Positions 7,898-17,027 are shown, counted from the stretch's first letter. The stretch: 64,000 nt of DNA from Dehalobacter alkaniphilus (GCA_040500365.1 CP148031.1:3162001-3226000); one strand, 5' to 3'. Notes: generated by a model not told the origin, from the sequence alone. Program-made: numbers and translations.

Positions 7898-9124
7898 TCA
7901 GCTAAGCAAGGCGGTTCTGATCTTGTCCTGATTTTCTGCTTTTTCCCCGGTATTCAGCCCGACCAGCAGCCAGAATAAGATGCCAACAATCCCAAAAGAC
8001 ATATCCACATCAATCAGGCTGTGCAGTCCCAAAAATAGAGCTGCTGCTTTCGTACAGATCGTTGGAAGGTCATTTCCATTCCGAAGGTCCTGGACAAAAC
8101 TCCTGAGTCCTTGCCGTGCCCAAAGCATTAATAACAAAAGAGCAATGATCCCCTGATTTAAAAGCACCCGGCAAAATGAAGAATGGGTATCCAATGTCCA
8201 ATAAGGGGTGGTCTGAATAAAGGAAAAACCGAGCCACCCTCCCGCCCGCGGCAGAAAATATGCATCCCTGGCAAGCTGGATGCTGTCAGCGTAATACGTA
8301 ATTCTTTCCGCCATGCTGGTATCCGTCCAGGAACATAAATGGCTGAATGGCACCTGTATACTCGAAACTGCAGGGTATAGGACAATGATCAAACAAGCAA
8401 GAAGTATTATTCTGACTGACGCCTGAGAACGCTTTTCGGTTACAGTTCTGATGCTATCCATATTTATAATATTCTTTTGAGTTAAAGCTCTCTTTTTTAG
8501 CAATAGAATCGGGATAAACAACAAAAGCAGCAGCATTGAAGCCCTTGATCCAGTGGATAGGATACTTATTCCCAGCAGCAGCAAGAAAAATGGGTTAAAT
8601 TCCCTTTTTATCAATATTACCATTAATTGGCACCCAAGAAAAGCTGCAGCAGAATTTGGATATCCGAAACAGAAGGCATAGCGCCCTTCTTCCGGCGGGC
8701 CAGGCGGCAGCCAGATATTTTCACTTCCGGGCAGCCAGGACAGTACCACCGCCAAGATTGTCAACCATATCATTCTGTTTAAAAACCTATTTGCCCCCCC
8801 GGCAGCCGCCAGCTGTATTCCCCACAAATAGGCAGATAAATATACCAGCCAGCGGAACGCTTCTAGCCAGCCATCAATTGCCCTGACTGGACTGAATAGT
8901 CCCGCCAGCGAAAAAAGGCTCAGCAGCAAAAAAATGCTCACCGGATTCCGAAATTTTTTTTTGGCGGCGATAGTTGTAAGACAAACTTGTTTCCAGTGAG
9001 CAATCGTGTAGAATATTAAGACAGCACCCAGGACAAGCCACTCTCGGATAAAAAAAATCCCGTGGCATATCATACCCAAAAACATAAACACACTCAGGAA
9101 ATTTTCTGTCCTCCCATAATTCAC
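7898..9124 (-). CDS. O-antigen ligase family membrane protein
   Basis: About 408 residues with ten or more hydrophobic helices, of the Wzy_C/O-antigen ligase/polymerase type. A short RASMLLLLL motif region and a large outside loop carrying the conserved DTHSSF with LLNQGIIALLLL fit this family, which joins or polymerises undecaprenyl-linked glycans. In a Gram-positive cell the likely product is a surface or teichoic-type polysaccharide. GTG 9122-9124 is chosen because GGAGG sits 6 nt upstream; the longer frame begins with TTG 9154 without a good site. It is divergent from the neighbouring glycosyltransferase. Substrate unknown. Confidence 0.75.
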   Translation of the reverse strand: MNYGRTENFLSVFMFLGMICHGIFFIREWLVLGAVLIFYTIAHWKQVCLTTIAAKKKFRNPVSIFLLLSLFSLAGLFSPVRAIDGWLEAFRWLVYLSAYLWGIQLAAAGGANRFLNRMIWLTILAVVLSWLPGSENIWLPPGPPEEGRYAFCFGYPNSAAAFLGCQLMVILIKREFNPFFLLLLGISILSTGSRASMLLLLLFIPILLLKKRALTQKNIINMDSIRTVTEKRSQASVRIILLACLIIVLYPAVSSIQVPFSHLCSWTDTSMAERITYYADSIQLARDAYFLPRAGGWLGFSFIQTTPYWTLDTHSSFCRVLLNQGIIALLLLMLWARQGLRSFVQDLRNGNDLPTICTKAAALFLGLHSLIDVDMSFGIVGILFWLLVGLNTGEKAENQDKIRTALLS

Positions 9125-9222
9125 CTTAATCCTCCGCAGGACTTGCAAGTCCAATCATATTTCTCTATCATATTTATAACAGCAGAGAAATATTATGCCA
9201 AAGGCTTTGGAGGAGGCAATCT

Positions 9223-10344
9223 ATGTCGATTAATGTTCTTCATCTGATTGGAGGCGGCGAGATCGGAGGGGCTGAGCAGAACGTTCTGAATCTCCTGAAA
9301 AATCTGGACAGGCAAAGCGTAAATCCTTTTCTGGGTTGTCTGGCCAAGGGCTCCGCGCTGGCACCATGTGCACAGTCTTTCGGCATCCCGTCTGAAATAT
9401 TCCCCATGCAGTTCCCTTTTGACCTCTCCCCTTTGCCTACCATTATTGCTTTCTGCCGCAAACATAAGATTGCGTTAATCCATGCCCATGGCACAAGGGC
9501 TAACCTTCTGGGGCGAACCGTCGCGAGACTCACCAAGATTCCCTGCATTTCAACCATCCACAGCCTGCCGGAATACGATTATCCGTCTTCCCTCAAAGGC
9601 AGGATTTCTCTCTGGGTCGATAACCTCACCCTGCACTGGTCTGCCGGCATTATTGCGGTATCCGTTAGTCTCAGCCAATCCGCTGCCATCCGACTGAACA
9701 GGAAAGGATTAACTTTGCCGGTGAACGTGATCTATAACGGTAGTGAAATATTTTCATTCACTCAACCAAACCAAATGCTCAAAGCCTTCCGTGAACAATG
9801 GTCAATCCCGGATCATTGTCTTGTCATCGGGACGATTGGCCGTCTGCACCCGGTGAAAGGGCAGTTTTACCTGATTGAAGCGATGAAACTGCTGACTGCG
9901 GAAATCCCTGACCTTCATCTGCTCATCATCGGTGAAGGTCCTCTTCATAATCAACTGACCGAACAGCTGAAGCTTTCCGGACTTCCATTTACGCTGACCG
10001 GCTACTTGCCTTCAGCCTGGCAGGCCCTGCCGGCGATGGATTTGTTTGTATTTCCTTCTCTGAGCGAAGGAATGGGACTAGTTTTACTGGAAGCCGCTCA
10101 AGCCGGAATCCCGATTATAGCTTCCAAGGTCGGCGGGATCCCTGAACTTCTGGAAGACCACAAGGAAGCCCTGCTCGTTCCGCCGGCTGACCCTGCGGCG
10201 ATGGCGCTGGCCTGCAGCAAGGTGCTCAAGGGCAGGGCTTTTTCTGCCGAAATGACTGCCCGGGCTAGGCAAAAGGTCAGCCTGTTTTCCATTGAAAAAA
10301 TGGTTCAGGATACAATAACTTTTTATGAAAAAATAATAAGCTAA
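9223..10344 (+). CDS. GT4-type glycosyltransferase
   Basis: 373 residues of the GT-B fold, family 4. The N-terminal acceptor domain begins with the glycine-rich MSINVLHLIGGGEIGGAEQN. The C-terminal nucleotide-sugar domain has GTIGRLHPVKGQ (about residue 205), the EX7E signature in PSLSEGMGLVLLEAAQAG (about 275-290), and GGIPELLED. A ribosome site GGAGGAGG precedes the ATG. It is one of few plus-strand genes here and is flanked by the O-antigen-ligase-like gene and tagA, pointing to cell-surface glycan synthesis. Donor and acceptor cannot be told from sequence. Confidence 0.88.
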   Translation: MSINVLHLIGGGEIGGAEQNVLNLLKNLDRQSVNPFLGCLAKGSALAPCAQSFGIPSEIFPMQFPFDLSPLPTIIAFCRKHKIALIHAHGTRANLLGRTVARLTKIPCISTIHSLPEYDYPSSLKGRISLWVDNLTLHWSAGIIAVSVSLSQSAAIRLNRKGLTLPVNVIYNGSEIFSFTQPNQMLKAFREQWSIPDHCLVIGTIGRLHPVKGQFYLIEAMKLLTAEIPDLHLLIIGEGPLHNQLTEQLKLSGLPFTLTGYLPSAWQALPAMDLFVFPSLSEGMGLVLLEAAQAGIPIIASKVGGIPELLEDHKEALLVPPADPAAMALACSKVLKGRAFSAEMTARARQKVSLFSIEKMVQDTITFYEKIIS

Positions 10345-10375
10345 GTGCGCTGTAAACGGTCACTTAGCTTTCGTT
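10338..10375 (+). terminator. Terminator after the GT4 gene
   Basis: A 10-bp perfect stem AAGCTAAGTG/CACTTAGCTT (10338-10347 with 10361-10370) followed by TCGTTTATT. The stop codon TAA of the glycosyltransferase lies inside the left arm. Confidence 0.7.
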
Positions 10376-10469
10376 TATTATCTGAGCGGGTTATTTTACT
10401 GATCGATTAGAATCGTATTTATTCCCTATTAGAATCATCCGGTCAAGATTAACCGATATGAACCGTTTT

Positions 10470-11198
10470 TTAGTCAGATCCCGGAAAATATTTCTGTTTC
10501 AGAACCCTTAGAAGGTACAGTGGAAGTACAACTTGCCTTTTTATCCGGCCCGGTTCGCTGATCAGCCGGTAAAGCCATTCCAGTCCGGATTCCCGAAATA
10601 TCCCGGGGGCACGTTTCACTTCTCCGGACAGTACGTCGAATGACCCCCCGATACCCATACTTACTTTAGCCAGCCCTGCGTGTTCATGATTCCAGTATTC
10701 CTGTTTGGGGGCACCCAAGCCAACCAAAAGAATATCCGGTGCAAAGTGACGGATCTGCCGGATGACCTCCGGCTCTTCTGCCTGCGTAAAAAAACCATGA
10801 TGACACGCCAACGCTATCCCCGGGTACCTCAGGCTCTGCTGCCAAATAACTTTTTCTGCAATGCCCGGCTTCGCGCCCAACAGAAATATTCTCCATCCGT
10901 GACGGTTGCTTTCCCCTAAAATCCCTGCTGTCAGGTCGATGCCGGTTACTCTTTCTTTGACCGGACAGCCAAGTTTCCGGGCAGCCCAAACTACGCCGAC
11001 CCCATCCGGTACGACAAGACCGGCTGAATTGATGACTGCTAGGAGATTGGCGTCATGTTCAGCTTTGTAAATTAATTCGGGATTTGCGGTCACAATCCGG
11101 AGTTGCTGCCCCAGCAAAATCGTATTTTTGATAGTTTCAAGGCAGTCCTGCAAACTAGCCGGATCAATACGCGTTCCCAATATTTCCAATTGTTTCAT
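10470..11198 (-). CDS. tagA: WecG/TagA/CpsF-family glycosyltransferase
   Basis: A GT26-family enzyme, in Bacillus the N-acetylmannosaminyltransferase that adds ManNAc to undecaprenyl-PP-GlcNAc in wall teichoic acid linkage-unit synthesis. Recognisable blocks are VTANPELIYKAEHD, LVVPDGVGVVWAA (catalytic Asp region), IFLLGAKPGIAEK and LLVGLGAPKQEYW. ATG 11196-11198 has GGGGAC upstream and yields 242 residues. An in-frame GTG at 11217-11219 that overlaps the mbl stop (GTGA) is an alternative. Either way the gene is coupled to mbl. The wecB gene near 25 kb would supply UDP-ManNAc for this step. Confidence 0.9.
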   Translation of the reverse strand: MKQLEILGTRIDPASLQDCLETIKNTILLGQQLRIVTANPELIYKAEHDANLLAVINSAGLVVPDGVGVVWAARKLGCPVKERVTGIDLTAGILGESNRHGWRIFLLGAKPGIAEKVIWQQSLRYPGIALACHHGFFTQAEEPEVIRQIRHFAPDILLVGLGAPKQEYWNHEHAGLAKVSMGIGGSFDVLSGEVKRAPGIFRESGLEWLYRLISEPGRIKRQVVLPLYLLRVLKQKYFPGSD

Positions 11199-11215
11199 TT
11201 TTGTCCCCGGGATTC

Positions 11216-12205
11216 TCACTTGAAACTGTTTTTAAGGACTTTGCCTGTCCCTAAAGCGACACAGGAAATCGGATGATCGGCAAGGGTCACAATGAGTCCC
11301 GTCTCCTTGGAAATCCTCAGATCCAGGGAATTCACCATCGATCCTCCGCCGGTAAGTACGATTCCCCTGTTCATAATATCCGCAGCAAGTTCCGGCGGTG
11401 TACGCTCTAGAACATCTTTAACTCCGGCTACAATCACTTCTAGCGATTCTTCCATCGCTTTATACGTCATTTTTGAATCTACCGTGATGGTCTTCGGGAG
11501 TCCGGTGATGAGATCTCTTCCTCTGACATCGATCTCCGCGTCGTCTGCTTTTCCTTCCTGAACGGCGCAGCCGACTTTGATCTTGATATCTTCCGCCGTT
11601 CTTTCTCCGATCATTAAATTGAATTCTCTGCGAATAAACCTGATAATCGATTCATCCAGTTTATCCCCGCCCATGCGGATGCTTTTTTTGGTTACGACCC
11701 CACCCAGGCTGATTACTGCAATATCTGTCGTTCCACCGCCGATATCGACGATCATGTTTCCTTCGGGTCCGTATATGTCCATACCGGCCCCCAGGGCAGC
11801 TGCATAAGGTTCCTCAATTACTTTGACCTGTCCGGCACCTGCTTTCATAGCGGCTTGTTTTACAGCCCTTTCTTCAACTTCGGTGACTCCGGACGGTATA
11901 CAGACAACAACTCTATTTTTTAAAAAAGGCCAGTTTTTTATTCCCGCTTTTTTGAGTAAATATTTCAGCATGATTTCGGTGGTCTGATAATCTGCAATGA
12001 CCCCATCCCTCATCGGCCTGATGACCATAATGCTTCCGGGAGTCCTGCCAAGCATCATTCTGGCCTCTTGGCCGACCGCAATTCTTCTACCCGTGTTCTT
12101 ATCAATCGCAACGACCGAAGGCTCGTGCAAAACGATACCCCTGCCTTGTGCATAGACCAGAACACTCGCCGTGCCTAAATCAATCCCAAGATCAGTCCCA
12201 AACAT
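11216..12205 (-). CDS. mbl: MreB-like rod-shape protein Mbl
   Basis: 329-residue bacterial actin that organises cell-wall elongation under the membrane. Actin-fold phosphate loops are visible: GIDLGTASVLVY near residue 7, IVDIGGGTTDIAVIS near 155, and GIVLTGGGSMVNSL near 285. The call of Mbl rather than MreB rests on position directly downstream of spoIIID, as in B. subtilis, and on the absence of mreC/mreD. The stop overlaps the possible tagA start. Confidence 0.92.
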   Translation of the reverse strand: MFGTDLGIDLGTASVLVYAQGRGIVLHEPSVVAIDKNTGRRIAVGQEARMMLGRTPGSIMVIRPMRDGVIADYQTTEIMLKYLLKKAGIKNWPFLKNRVVVCIPSGVTEVEERAVKQAAMKAGAGQVKVIEEPYAAALGAGMDIYGPEGNMIVDIGGGTTDIAVISLGGVVTKKSIRMGGDKLDESIIRFIRREFNLMIGERTAEDIKIKVGCAVQEGKADDAEIDVRGRDLITGLPKTITVDSKMTYKAMEESLEVIVAGVKDVLERTPPELAADIMNRGIVLTGGGSMVNSLDLRISKETGLIVTLADHPISCVALGTGKVLKNSFK

Positions 12206-12309
12206 CAGGTGCTGCCCCTTTCACTTCACGATTCTATTGGCTTGTCCCATGAAAACAAGAAAAACCTGGCAGACGCCAAGCTTTTACATGCACGGCGGCA
12301 GCCAAAATT

Positions 12310-12332
12310 GAATCTCCCTGGAGGGGAGATTC
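12310..12332 (-). terminator. Possible weak terminator between spoIIID and mbl
   Basis: Stem GAATCTCCC/GGGAGATTC around a short loop in the 223-bp gap after spoIIID. On the minus strand it is followed only by AATTTT, a weak tail, so it may attenuate rather than end transcription. The plus strand has TCTTTTC. The rest of the gap shows nothing recognisable. Confidence 0.4.
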
Positions 12333-12428
12333 TTTTCATAACTTTGCTCATATTATTCGATGTAATTTTATGTTTTCCTCTTTCTTTCCGTTTTTTACGA
12401 CCTATATTTTCTGTCTGTCTTTTAAGAG

Positions 12429-12683
12429 CTAATCCTCCGTATGCATATATTTCTTCTTGGTTGCTTCTCCTCCCCGAATATGCCTCTCGGCTTTATTGCT
12501 TTCAAGCACATGCTTGACCTGAGAGGAAAGCCGTTTGTTAATCAACGGCAATCTTTCCGTTACATCTTTATGTACCGTCGACTTGGATACCCCAAATATT
12601 TGCGCGGTCTGCCGCACTGTACAGCTCGATTCTATAATATAGTTGCCAATATCCAAAGCTCTTCTTTTGATATGTTCCTGCAC
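12429..12683 (-). CDS. spoIIID: Sporulation transcription factor SpoIIID
   Basis: 84-residue DNA-binding protein that modulates sigma-E-dependent genes in the mother cell. The helix-turn-helix is at about residues 21-42 (TVRQTAQIFGVSKSTVHKDV), and the basic C-terminal segment (KRLSSQVKHVLESNKAERH) matches the family. Length is normal (B. subtilis 93). Gene order spoIIID-mbl is conserved. A CATATAAAT sequence near 12725 resembles a sigma-E -10, but I found no matching -35. Confidence 0.95.
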   Translation of the reverse strand: MQEHIKRRALDIGNYIIESSCTVRQTAQIFGVSKSTVHKDVTERLPLINKRLSSQVKHVLESNKAERHIRGGEATKKKYMHTED

Positions 12684-12740
12684 TCTCCCTCTCCCCTTTG
12701 TACCTGCAATGTTTTAGTTCATTTATATGCTGGTACAAAT

Positions 12741-12766
12741 GAAAAAGACATCCTAAAGAGGATGTC
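12741..12766 (-). terminator. Terminator downstream of the rdhA remnant
   Basis: Perfect 8-bp stem GACATCCT/AGGATGTC (12747-12754 with 12759-12766) and, on the minus strand, TTTTTC directly after it. It has no intact gene upstream on its strand until spoIID, so it may be left over from the lost reductive dehalogenase unit, or it may insulate spoIIID. Confidence 0.75.
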
Positions 12767-12981
12767 CCTTACTGGTAAATAATGTACACTGATTTGCAGG
12801 CAGGCACGCCTTTTCCCTAAATCAAGCCCGCTATGGCCTTTCAGTATGGTCTTCCGCTGCTTCTGATCTTTGAGAAAAGCATTAAACAAGAAGGTATTTA
12901 TGCCTTTGGCATTGCTCCATTTACTATTTTGACCTGAGATTCCGAGACAACCAGCCCCATAGAATCTTTTTTTAACAGTGT
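12767..12981 (-). other. Gap after rdhA remnant, no recognised gene
   Basis: About 215 bp holding an 88-codon open frame on the minus strand (12719-12985) that overlaps the terminator, has no ribosome site and matches nothing I know. It does not resemble RdhB. It is most likely decayed DNA that belonged to the dehalogenase locus. Confidence 0.4.
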
Positions 12982-13618
12982 TCAATTGAAAAAGAATTCC
13001 AGCGGTAGAAATTTATTCACCGCTGGAAATTGTTCATATCCAAACATATTATCAATTGACTTAAGGAATTTGGCAGAAGCCTCGCCATGGCTTCCAATAT
13101 AAATTCTTGCTTCGTGGAACCAGGAATCCTCTTTCGAGTTCCCGGACCCTTCATGCAAAACCCGCAGGAAACACCATCTTCGTTGGTTGCCCTGAATATA
13201 GTACACTTCTTCATATCACTATTCCCGCGAAGGTAACCGTTATGCTCGATTGGATCCGCGTCCAGGGTAATTGCTGCTTGGCTTGGGCAATTTTTAGCAC
13301 ATTTTTTACAGACCCTGCAGAAGTCCAGAAGCCCGATATCTATTGGTTTATCCGGAGCTAGCGGCAAATCGGTAGTGACGGCAGCCACTTTGTGTCTGAA
13401 TCCCAAACGTGGATGAACTGTGCAGTCTCCGGCCCGGGAAAGTTTGCCCATGCCGGCCGCTATATGGTGGGTGGCATAATCGCTGCATAATTATGGGCAT
13501 GGTGTGCTCTGGCGTTATAGCCCCGGCTTCTTTTTGACACATAATTGTCCATAATCTCAAAAACAATTTCTACATCTTTTTCAAAGATTTCTGAAAGTTG
13601 TTGTCTGGTAAAGTATAT
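12982..13618 (-). pseudogene. Decayed reductive dehalogenase (rdhA), C-terminal part
   Basis: Three frames on the minus strand together give an RdhA C-terminus. Frame one (about 13618-13458) reads RGYNARAHHAHNYAAIMPPT then a stop. Frame two (13451-13150) reads GKLSRAGDCTVHPRLGFRHK, VTTDLPLAPDKPIDIG, FCRVCKKCAKNCPSQA and FRATNEDGVSCGFCMK. Frame three (to 12982) reads NSKEDSWFHEARIYIGSHGE and ends LPLEFFFN. The first ferredoxin motif CxxCxxCxxxCP is intact; the second is broken by the last frameshift. Intact RdhA proteins are corrinoid/Fe-S enzymes exported by Tat and used in organohalide respiration. The N-terminal two thirds, the Tat signal and rdhB are missing. The remnant lies between spoIID and spoIIID. 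The boundary upstream of 13540 is uncertain. Confidence 0.85.
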
Positions 13619-13723
13619 ATATGTTTAACAAGCTGCTGCTTTCGATTTTTCTTTGTGTCTCGTGCTTTATCAACGATCTGCATCTTTATGTGATCGGTAT
13701 CATTGCAGTTATTCTTTAATTTA

Positions 13724-14659
13724 TCAGTAAATCTTTTCAAGTTTTGTCCCTTGATAATAATGTCCCAGGATTTCCATGTACGATTCGCCTTTTAGAGCCA
13801 GGTCATTGGCCCCGTATTGTGACATTCCGACTCCGTGTCCTTTGCCGTACGTAACAAACTCAATTTCTGTTCCGCGGGTCTCCCATTCAAAATCGGTTGA
13901 GGAAAGCTGAAGCTTGCTCCGCAGTTCCGTTCCTTTGAAAACTTTGTTTCTGACAGCCAGTGTCTTTACCCGACCGGCTTTCGTCCTTTCAATTAGGATA
14001 ACATCACTGTCCGAAAACTTTTCCGGGATCTGGGTGAAACCAAGAAGCTGGTAAAATTCAGCACACTGAAAGATCTGATGTTTGACGAACCGTAGCGAAT
14101 CACTTTCGCCGGACGGCACATTTTTGAGATAATCCAGATCTGTACTCCAAACGTCTCCAGCCCGCTCAGTCTTTTTCCGGCCGCAGCTGCTGTAGAAAAA
14201 CGCATTAATCATTTTTCCCTGATACGTAACAACCTTCCCCTGTGTAGCTTTAACCGCATCTGCAATTTTACGCTGGTATTTCCAGTAGTTGATGATTCCC
14301 CATTTTGTCCGCATTTCTTTATTGGTATTCCAGGCCTGTGTATTGACAGTGGTGTCCACATCAAAGTCGCTGCCCGCAGCGGATTCCATCCTTTTCAGTA
14401 CATAGGTCCTGGCGGCAACAGCCTGGGCCTTTAACGCCTCTGCTTCAAACTCGGCAGGCATTTCGGCTGCAACTACCCCGACCAGGTATTCCTCTATGGG
14501 TATTGCTCTGATCTGGCCGTCTGCCAGTTTGACCCTTACCGGTATTCCCGGATCGTCCTGGTCTTCACCCCCAAACCAACTGATAAGCACGGGCAGTATT
14601 CCTACAAAAAAGATAACGGCCATGACAGCGGCCGTTATTGTTTTCATTCTTTTACTCAC
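13724..14659 (-). CDS. spoIID: Stage II sporulation protein D
   Basis: Lytic transglycosylase of the DMP peptidoglycan machine that drives engulfment of the forespore. About 311 residues with one N-terminal membrane anchor (TAAVMAVIFFVGILPVLIS) and the SpoIID domain: EEYLVGVVAAEMPAEFEAEA with the catalytic Glu, AVAARTYVLKR, and GHGVGMSQYGAN near the end. GTG 14657-14659 is preferred because GGAGG lies 7 nt upstream; the longer frame from 14704 would place the sigma-E -10 element inside the gene. It follows murA, as in Bacillus. Confidence 0.95.
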   Translation of the reverse strand: MSKRMKTITAAVMAVIFFVGILPVLISWFGGEDQDDPGIPVRVKLADGQIRAIPIEEYLVGVVAAEMPAEFEAEALKAQAVAARTYVLKRMESAAGSDFDVDTTVNTQAWNTNKEMRTKWGIINYWKYQRKIADAVKATQGKVVTYQGKMINAFFYSSCGRKKTERAGDVWSTDLDYLKNVPSGESDSLRFVKHQIFQCAEFYQLLGFTQIPEKFSDSDVILIERTKAGRVKTLAVRNKVFKGTELRSKLQLSSTDFEWETRGTEIEFVTYGKGHGVGMSQYGANDLALKGESYMEILGHYYQGTKLEKIY

Positions 14660-14692
14660 GTTTTGGCCTCCTGCGCAGTACAAGCATATCCT

Positions 14693-14722
14693 ATTTGTAT
14701 GCACAGGAGAGTAGCGATATGA
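14693..14722 (-). promoter_or_regulatory. Sigma-E-type promoter of spoIID
   Basis: Minus strand: TCATATC (14716-14722) matches six of seven of the sigma-E -35 KMATATT. After 14 bp CATACAAAT (14693-14701) matches the -10 CATACAnT. The element lies about 35 bp upstream of the chosen GTG. spoIID is a classical mother-cell sigma-E gene, so sequence and function agree. Confidence 0.75.
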
Positions 14723-14737
14723 TACAAACGAAGTCGG

Positions 14738-15988
14738 TTATTCTTCTTTCGTGATATTGGCACCAATACCCCTTAATTTAACTTCAAGGTGTTCATAACC
14801 TCTTTCAATATGATGAATGTCTCTGATTTCCGAGGTACCATTGGCCGTCAGTGCTGCCAGAACAAGGCCTGCTCCGGCCCGCAAATCACTCGCACTTACG
14901 GTAGCGGGATGAAGGTTCTCCACTCCCTGGACAATCGCACTTCTGCCCTCAATCCGGATATCTGCACCCATTCTTTTCAGTTCTTCGACATGCATGAATC
15001 TGTTTTCAAAAACGGTCTCTGTAACCATTGAAGTCCCATGGGCCCGTGTAAGCATCGCCATGATCGGAGCCTGCAGATCGGTTGAAAACCCCGGATGCAC
15101 TTGGGTCTTAATATCTACAGCATGATAGTTTCCTTTACCAATGACTCTTATGCCATCATCTTCCTCTTTATATACCACGCCGGCTTCATCAAGTTTGGCC
15201 AAGAGCGAGGTCAAGTGAACTGGGATGACGTTCCGTACCAAGACTTCACCACCGCAGGCCGCAGCCATCAAGATGTATGTTCCTGCTTCAATCCGGTCCG
15301 GGATGATTGTATGTGTGGTCCCATGGAGTTCTTTGACCCCTTCAATGTTAATGATATTCGTGCCTGCGCCGCGAATTTTACCACCCATTTCATTGATAAA
15401 ATTGGCGAGATCAACAATTTCGGGTTCCTGAGCAGCATTCTCAACAATGGTCGTACCCTCAGCGTTTACTGCAGCCATCATGATATTCTCGGTTGCTCCA
15501 ACGCTCGGAAAATCCAGATATATTCTTGCCGCTTTCAGTCTGGAGGCCGAAACGTCCAAAAAACCATTATCCATACGGACCTGGGCTCCCAGCAGCTCCA
15601 AACCTTTAATATGCCAGTTGATCGGTCTGGACCCGATTGCGCATCCACCGGGATGAGAAATCCTGATTCTGCCCTTGCGAGCAAGCAAAGGGCCCATAAT
15701 AAATATAGATGCTCGCATTTTGGAGATAAGATCGTAAGGAGCCTCTATGTTTTCGATATCCCTGTTTTCAATATGTAATTTCTTGTTCTTTCTTTTAACC
15801 TTTCCCCCCAGAGATTCGATAACCTGCCCCATGACTTGAACGTCGAGCAGATCGGGGGCTTCCTCCAAAATAATCTTATCTGAAGTCAGCAGACTTGCTG
15901 CAATGATCGGTAATATGGCGTTCTTTGCACCGCTGACATCCACTTTCCCTTCCAGTTCTCTTCCGCCTGTCACAACAAATTTGCTCAA
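14738..15988 (-). CDS. murA: UDP-N-acetylglucosamine 1-carboxyvinyltransferase
   Basis: First committed step of peptidoglycan synthesis, transfer of enolpyruvate from PEP to UDP-GlcNAc in the cytoplasm. 416 residues, normal length. The N-terminal KNAILPIIAASLLT block and the active-site cysteine in HPGGCAIGSRPINWHI (the fosfomycin target) are present, as is the RAGAGLVLAALTANG block near the C-terminus. Start is TTG 15988 with AGGAG upstream. It lies between ywmB and spoIID, as murAA does in B. subtilis. Confidence 0.97.
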   Translation of the reverse strand: MSKFVVTGGRELEGKVDVSGAKNAILPIIAASLLTSDKIILEEAPDLLDVQVMGQVIESLGGKVKRKNKKLHIENRDIENIEAPYDLISKMRASIFIMGPLLARKGRIRISHPGGCAIGSRPINWHIKGLELLGAQVRMDNGFLDVSASRLKAARIYLDFPSVGATENIMMAAVNAEGTTIVENAAQEPEIVDLANFINEMGGKIRGAGTNIINIEGVKELHGTTHTIIPDRIEAGTYILMAAACGGEVLVRNVIPVHLTSLLAKLDEAGVVYKEEDDGIRVIGKGNYHAVDIKTQVHPGFSTDLQAPIMAMLTRAHGTSMVTETVFENRFMHVEELKRMGADIRIEGRSAIVQGVENLHPATVSASDLRAGAGLVLAALTANGTSEIRDIHHIERGYEHLEVKLRGIGANITKEE

Positions 15989-16176
15989 ATTATTGTCATC
16001 TCCTGACCTATTTCTAAACTACGATTATATCATGATCCGGTCCAAACAATCCAGTATTAATCATCCCATATCCGGTTTTCCATTTCAACAGTAATAGTTC
16101 TTTTCTACCCGTCTTTTTTCCTGCAAGCAGGAAAGAAAACTTATTCGTACTATGTCAACCTTAAAGTTATTGTATA

Positions 16177-16809
16177 CTATACTTCCTCGAGGAGTGCCGG
16201 CAGCGCAAGTACAGTCCTTCCACGATTATCTCCGGATTTTCTGGTCACCGCCTGTATATTGATTGTATCCTTCCCGGCTTTAATACCCTGGCCTGATCCC
16301 CAGGTATAACCGGACAGAGCATAGAGCGATGGAATATCCGTTTCTTGAATAATGCTGACAATGTTCATTTTAAAATAACGTTGGATATCAATTTCCTGAT
16401 CAACGCTTTCTTCAAGGTATACTTTTGTTTCCCGGCCGGATAATCGAAGGTTAAGTACTTCATACGTGTTGAGAACATCGCTTTCTTGGTCCTGATCAAC
16501 TTCCAGCTCTGCGCTGTACTGATAGGCCGTTCTGTTGGCAAAGTCGCTCAGGACAGCTTTATTCCATAGCAAGCCGCTTGACTGCAAAACATTTTCTATT
16601 TCCTTCTGACTGCTGCTATCTTCCGTCCAGATAATATATTTTACTCGGGCATTTTGGCAAGATACAAGTCCCGAATGAAGAAGCAGCACAAGATTCCTGT
16701 CAGGATTACTTTGGGCTTTAATGCTACTGACAATCCCGGCTGCTGATCCTGATAAGACGATAATGGTCAAGGATATGAACAAACAAAGCAAGGTCTTTTT
16801 TCCAAACAC
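16177..16809 (-). CDS. ywmB: YwmB family exported protein
   Basis: 210 residues with an N-terminal membrane anchor or signal (LLCLFISLTIIVLSGSAAGI) and a YwmB/TATA-box-binding-like fold domain. Function is not established. It is recognised by its moderate family features and by the conserved ywmB-murA-spoIID order. Start GTG 16809 behind GGAGTGAGAG. The 190-bp gap to murA contains one copy of the short TGTCAACCTTA repeat (16153-16163) and a small hairpin TTTCCTGC/GCAGGAAA (about 16118-16135) without a T tail. Confidence 0.8.
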   Translation of the reverse strand: MFGKKTLLCLFISLTIIVLSGSAAGIVSSIKAQSNPDRNLVLLLHSGLVSCQNARVKYIIWTEDSSSQKEIENVLQSSGLLWNKAVLSDFANRTAYQYSAELEVDQDQESDVLNTYEVLNLRLSGRETKVYLEESVDQEIDIQRYFKMNIVSIIQETDIPSLYALSGYTWGSGQGIKAGKDTINIQAVTRKSGDNRGRTVLALPALLEEV

Positions 16810-17027
16810 GTTCTCTCACTCCAGCTTACTAATTTTTAGTTGTCATTCCTGTCTTTAATTCAAATGTCATCAACTATTAATAGTTTGACCAAAGTGGAGA
16901 TTCCCAAAACATAAGAGATTTTTTTAGATTTTTTAGATTCCTTTAGCTATGTCTCCAGAAGCCTTTTCATGGTAAAATGTTATATATCAATTTTCTGACA
17001 GGTACTCAACAGAAGGGAGCCACGCCA

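Noticed and set aside
12719..12985. 88-codon minus-strand ORF as a dehalogenase anchor (rdhB)
   Set aside because: It lacks the three membrane helices of RdhB, overlaps a terminator and has no ribosome site.
15095..15778. 227-codon plus-strand ORF
   Set aside because: Lies entirely antisense to murA and has no family features.
16118..16135. Terminator between ywmB and murA
   Set aside because: The stem TTTCCTGC/GCAGGAAA has only a 2-nt loop and no T tail on the minus strand.
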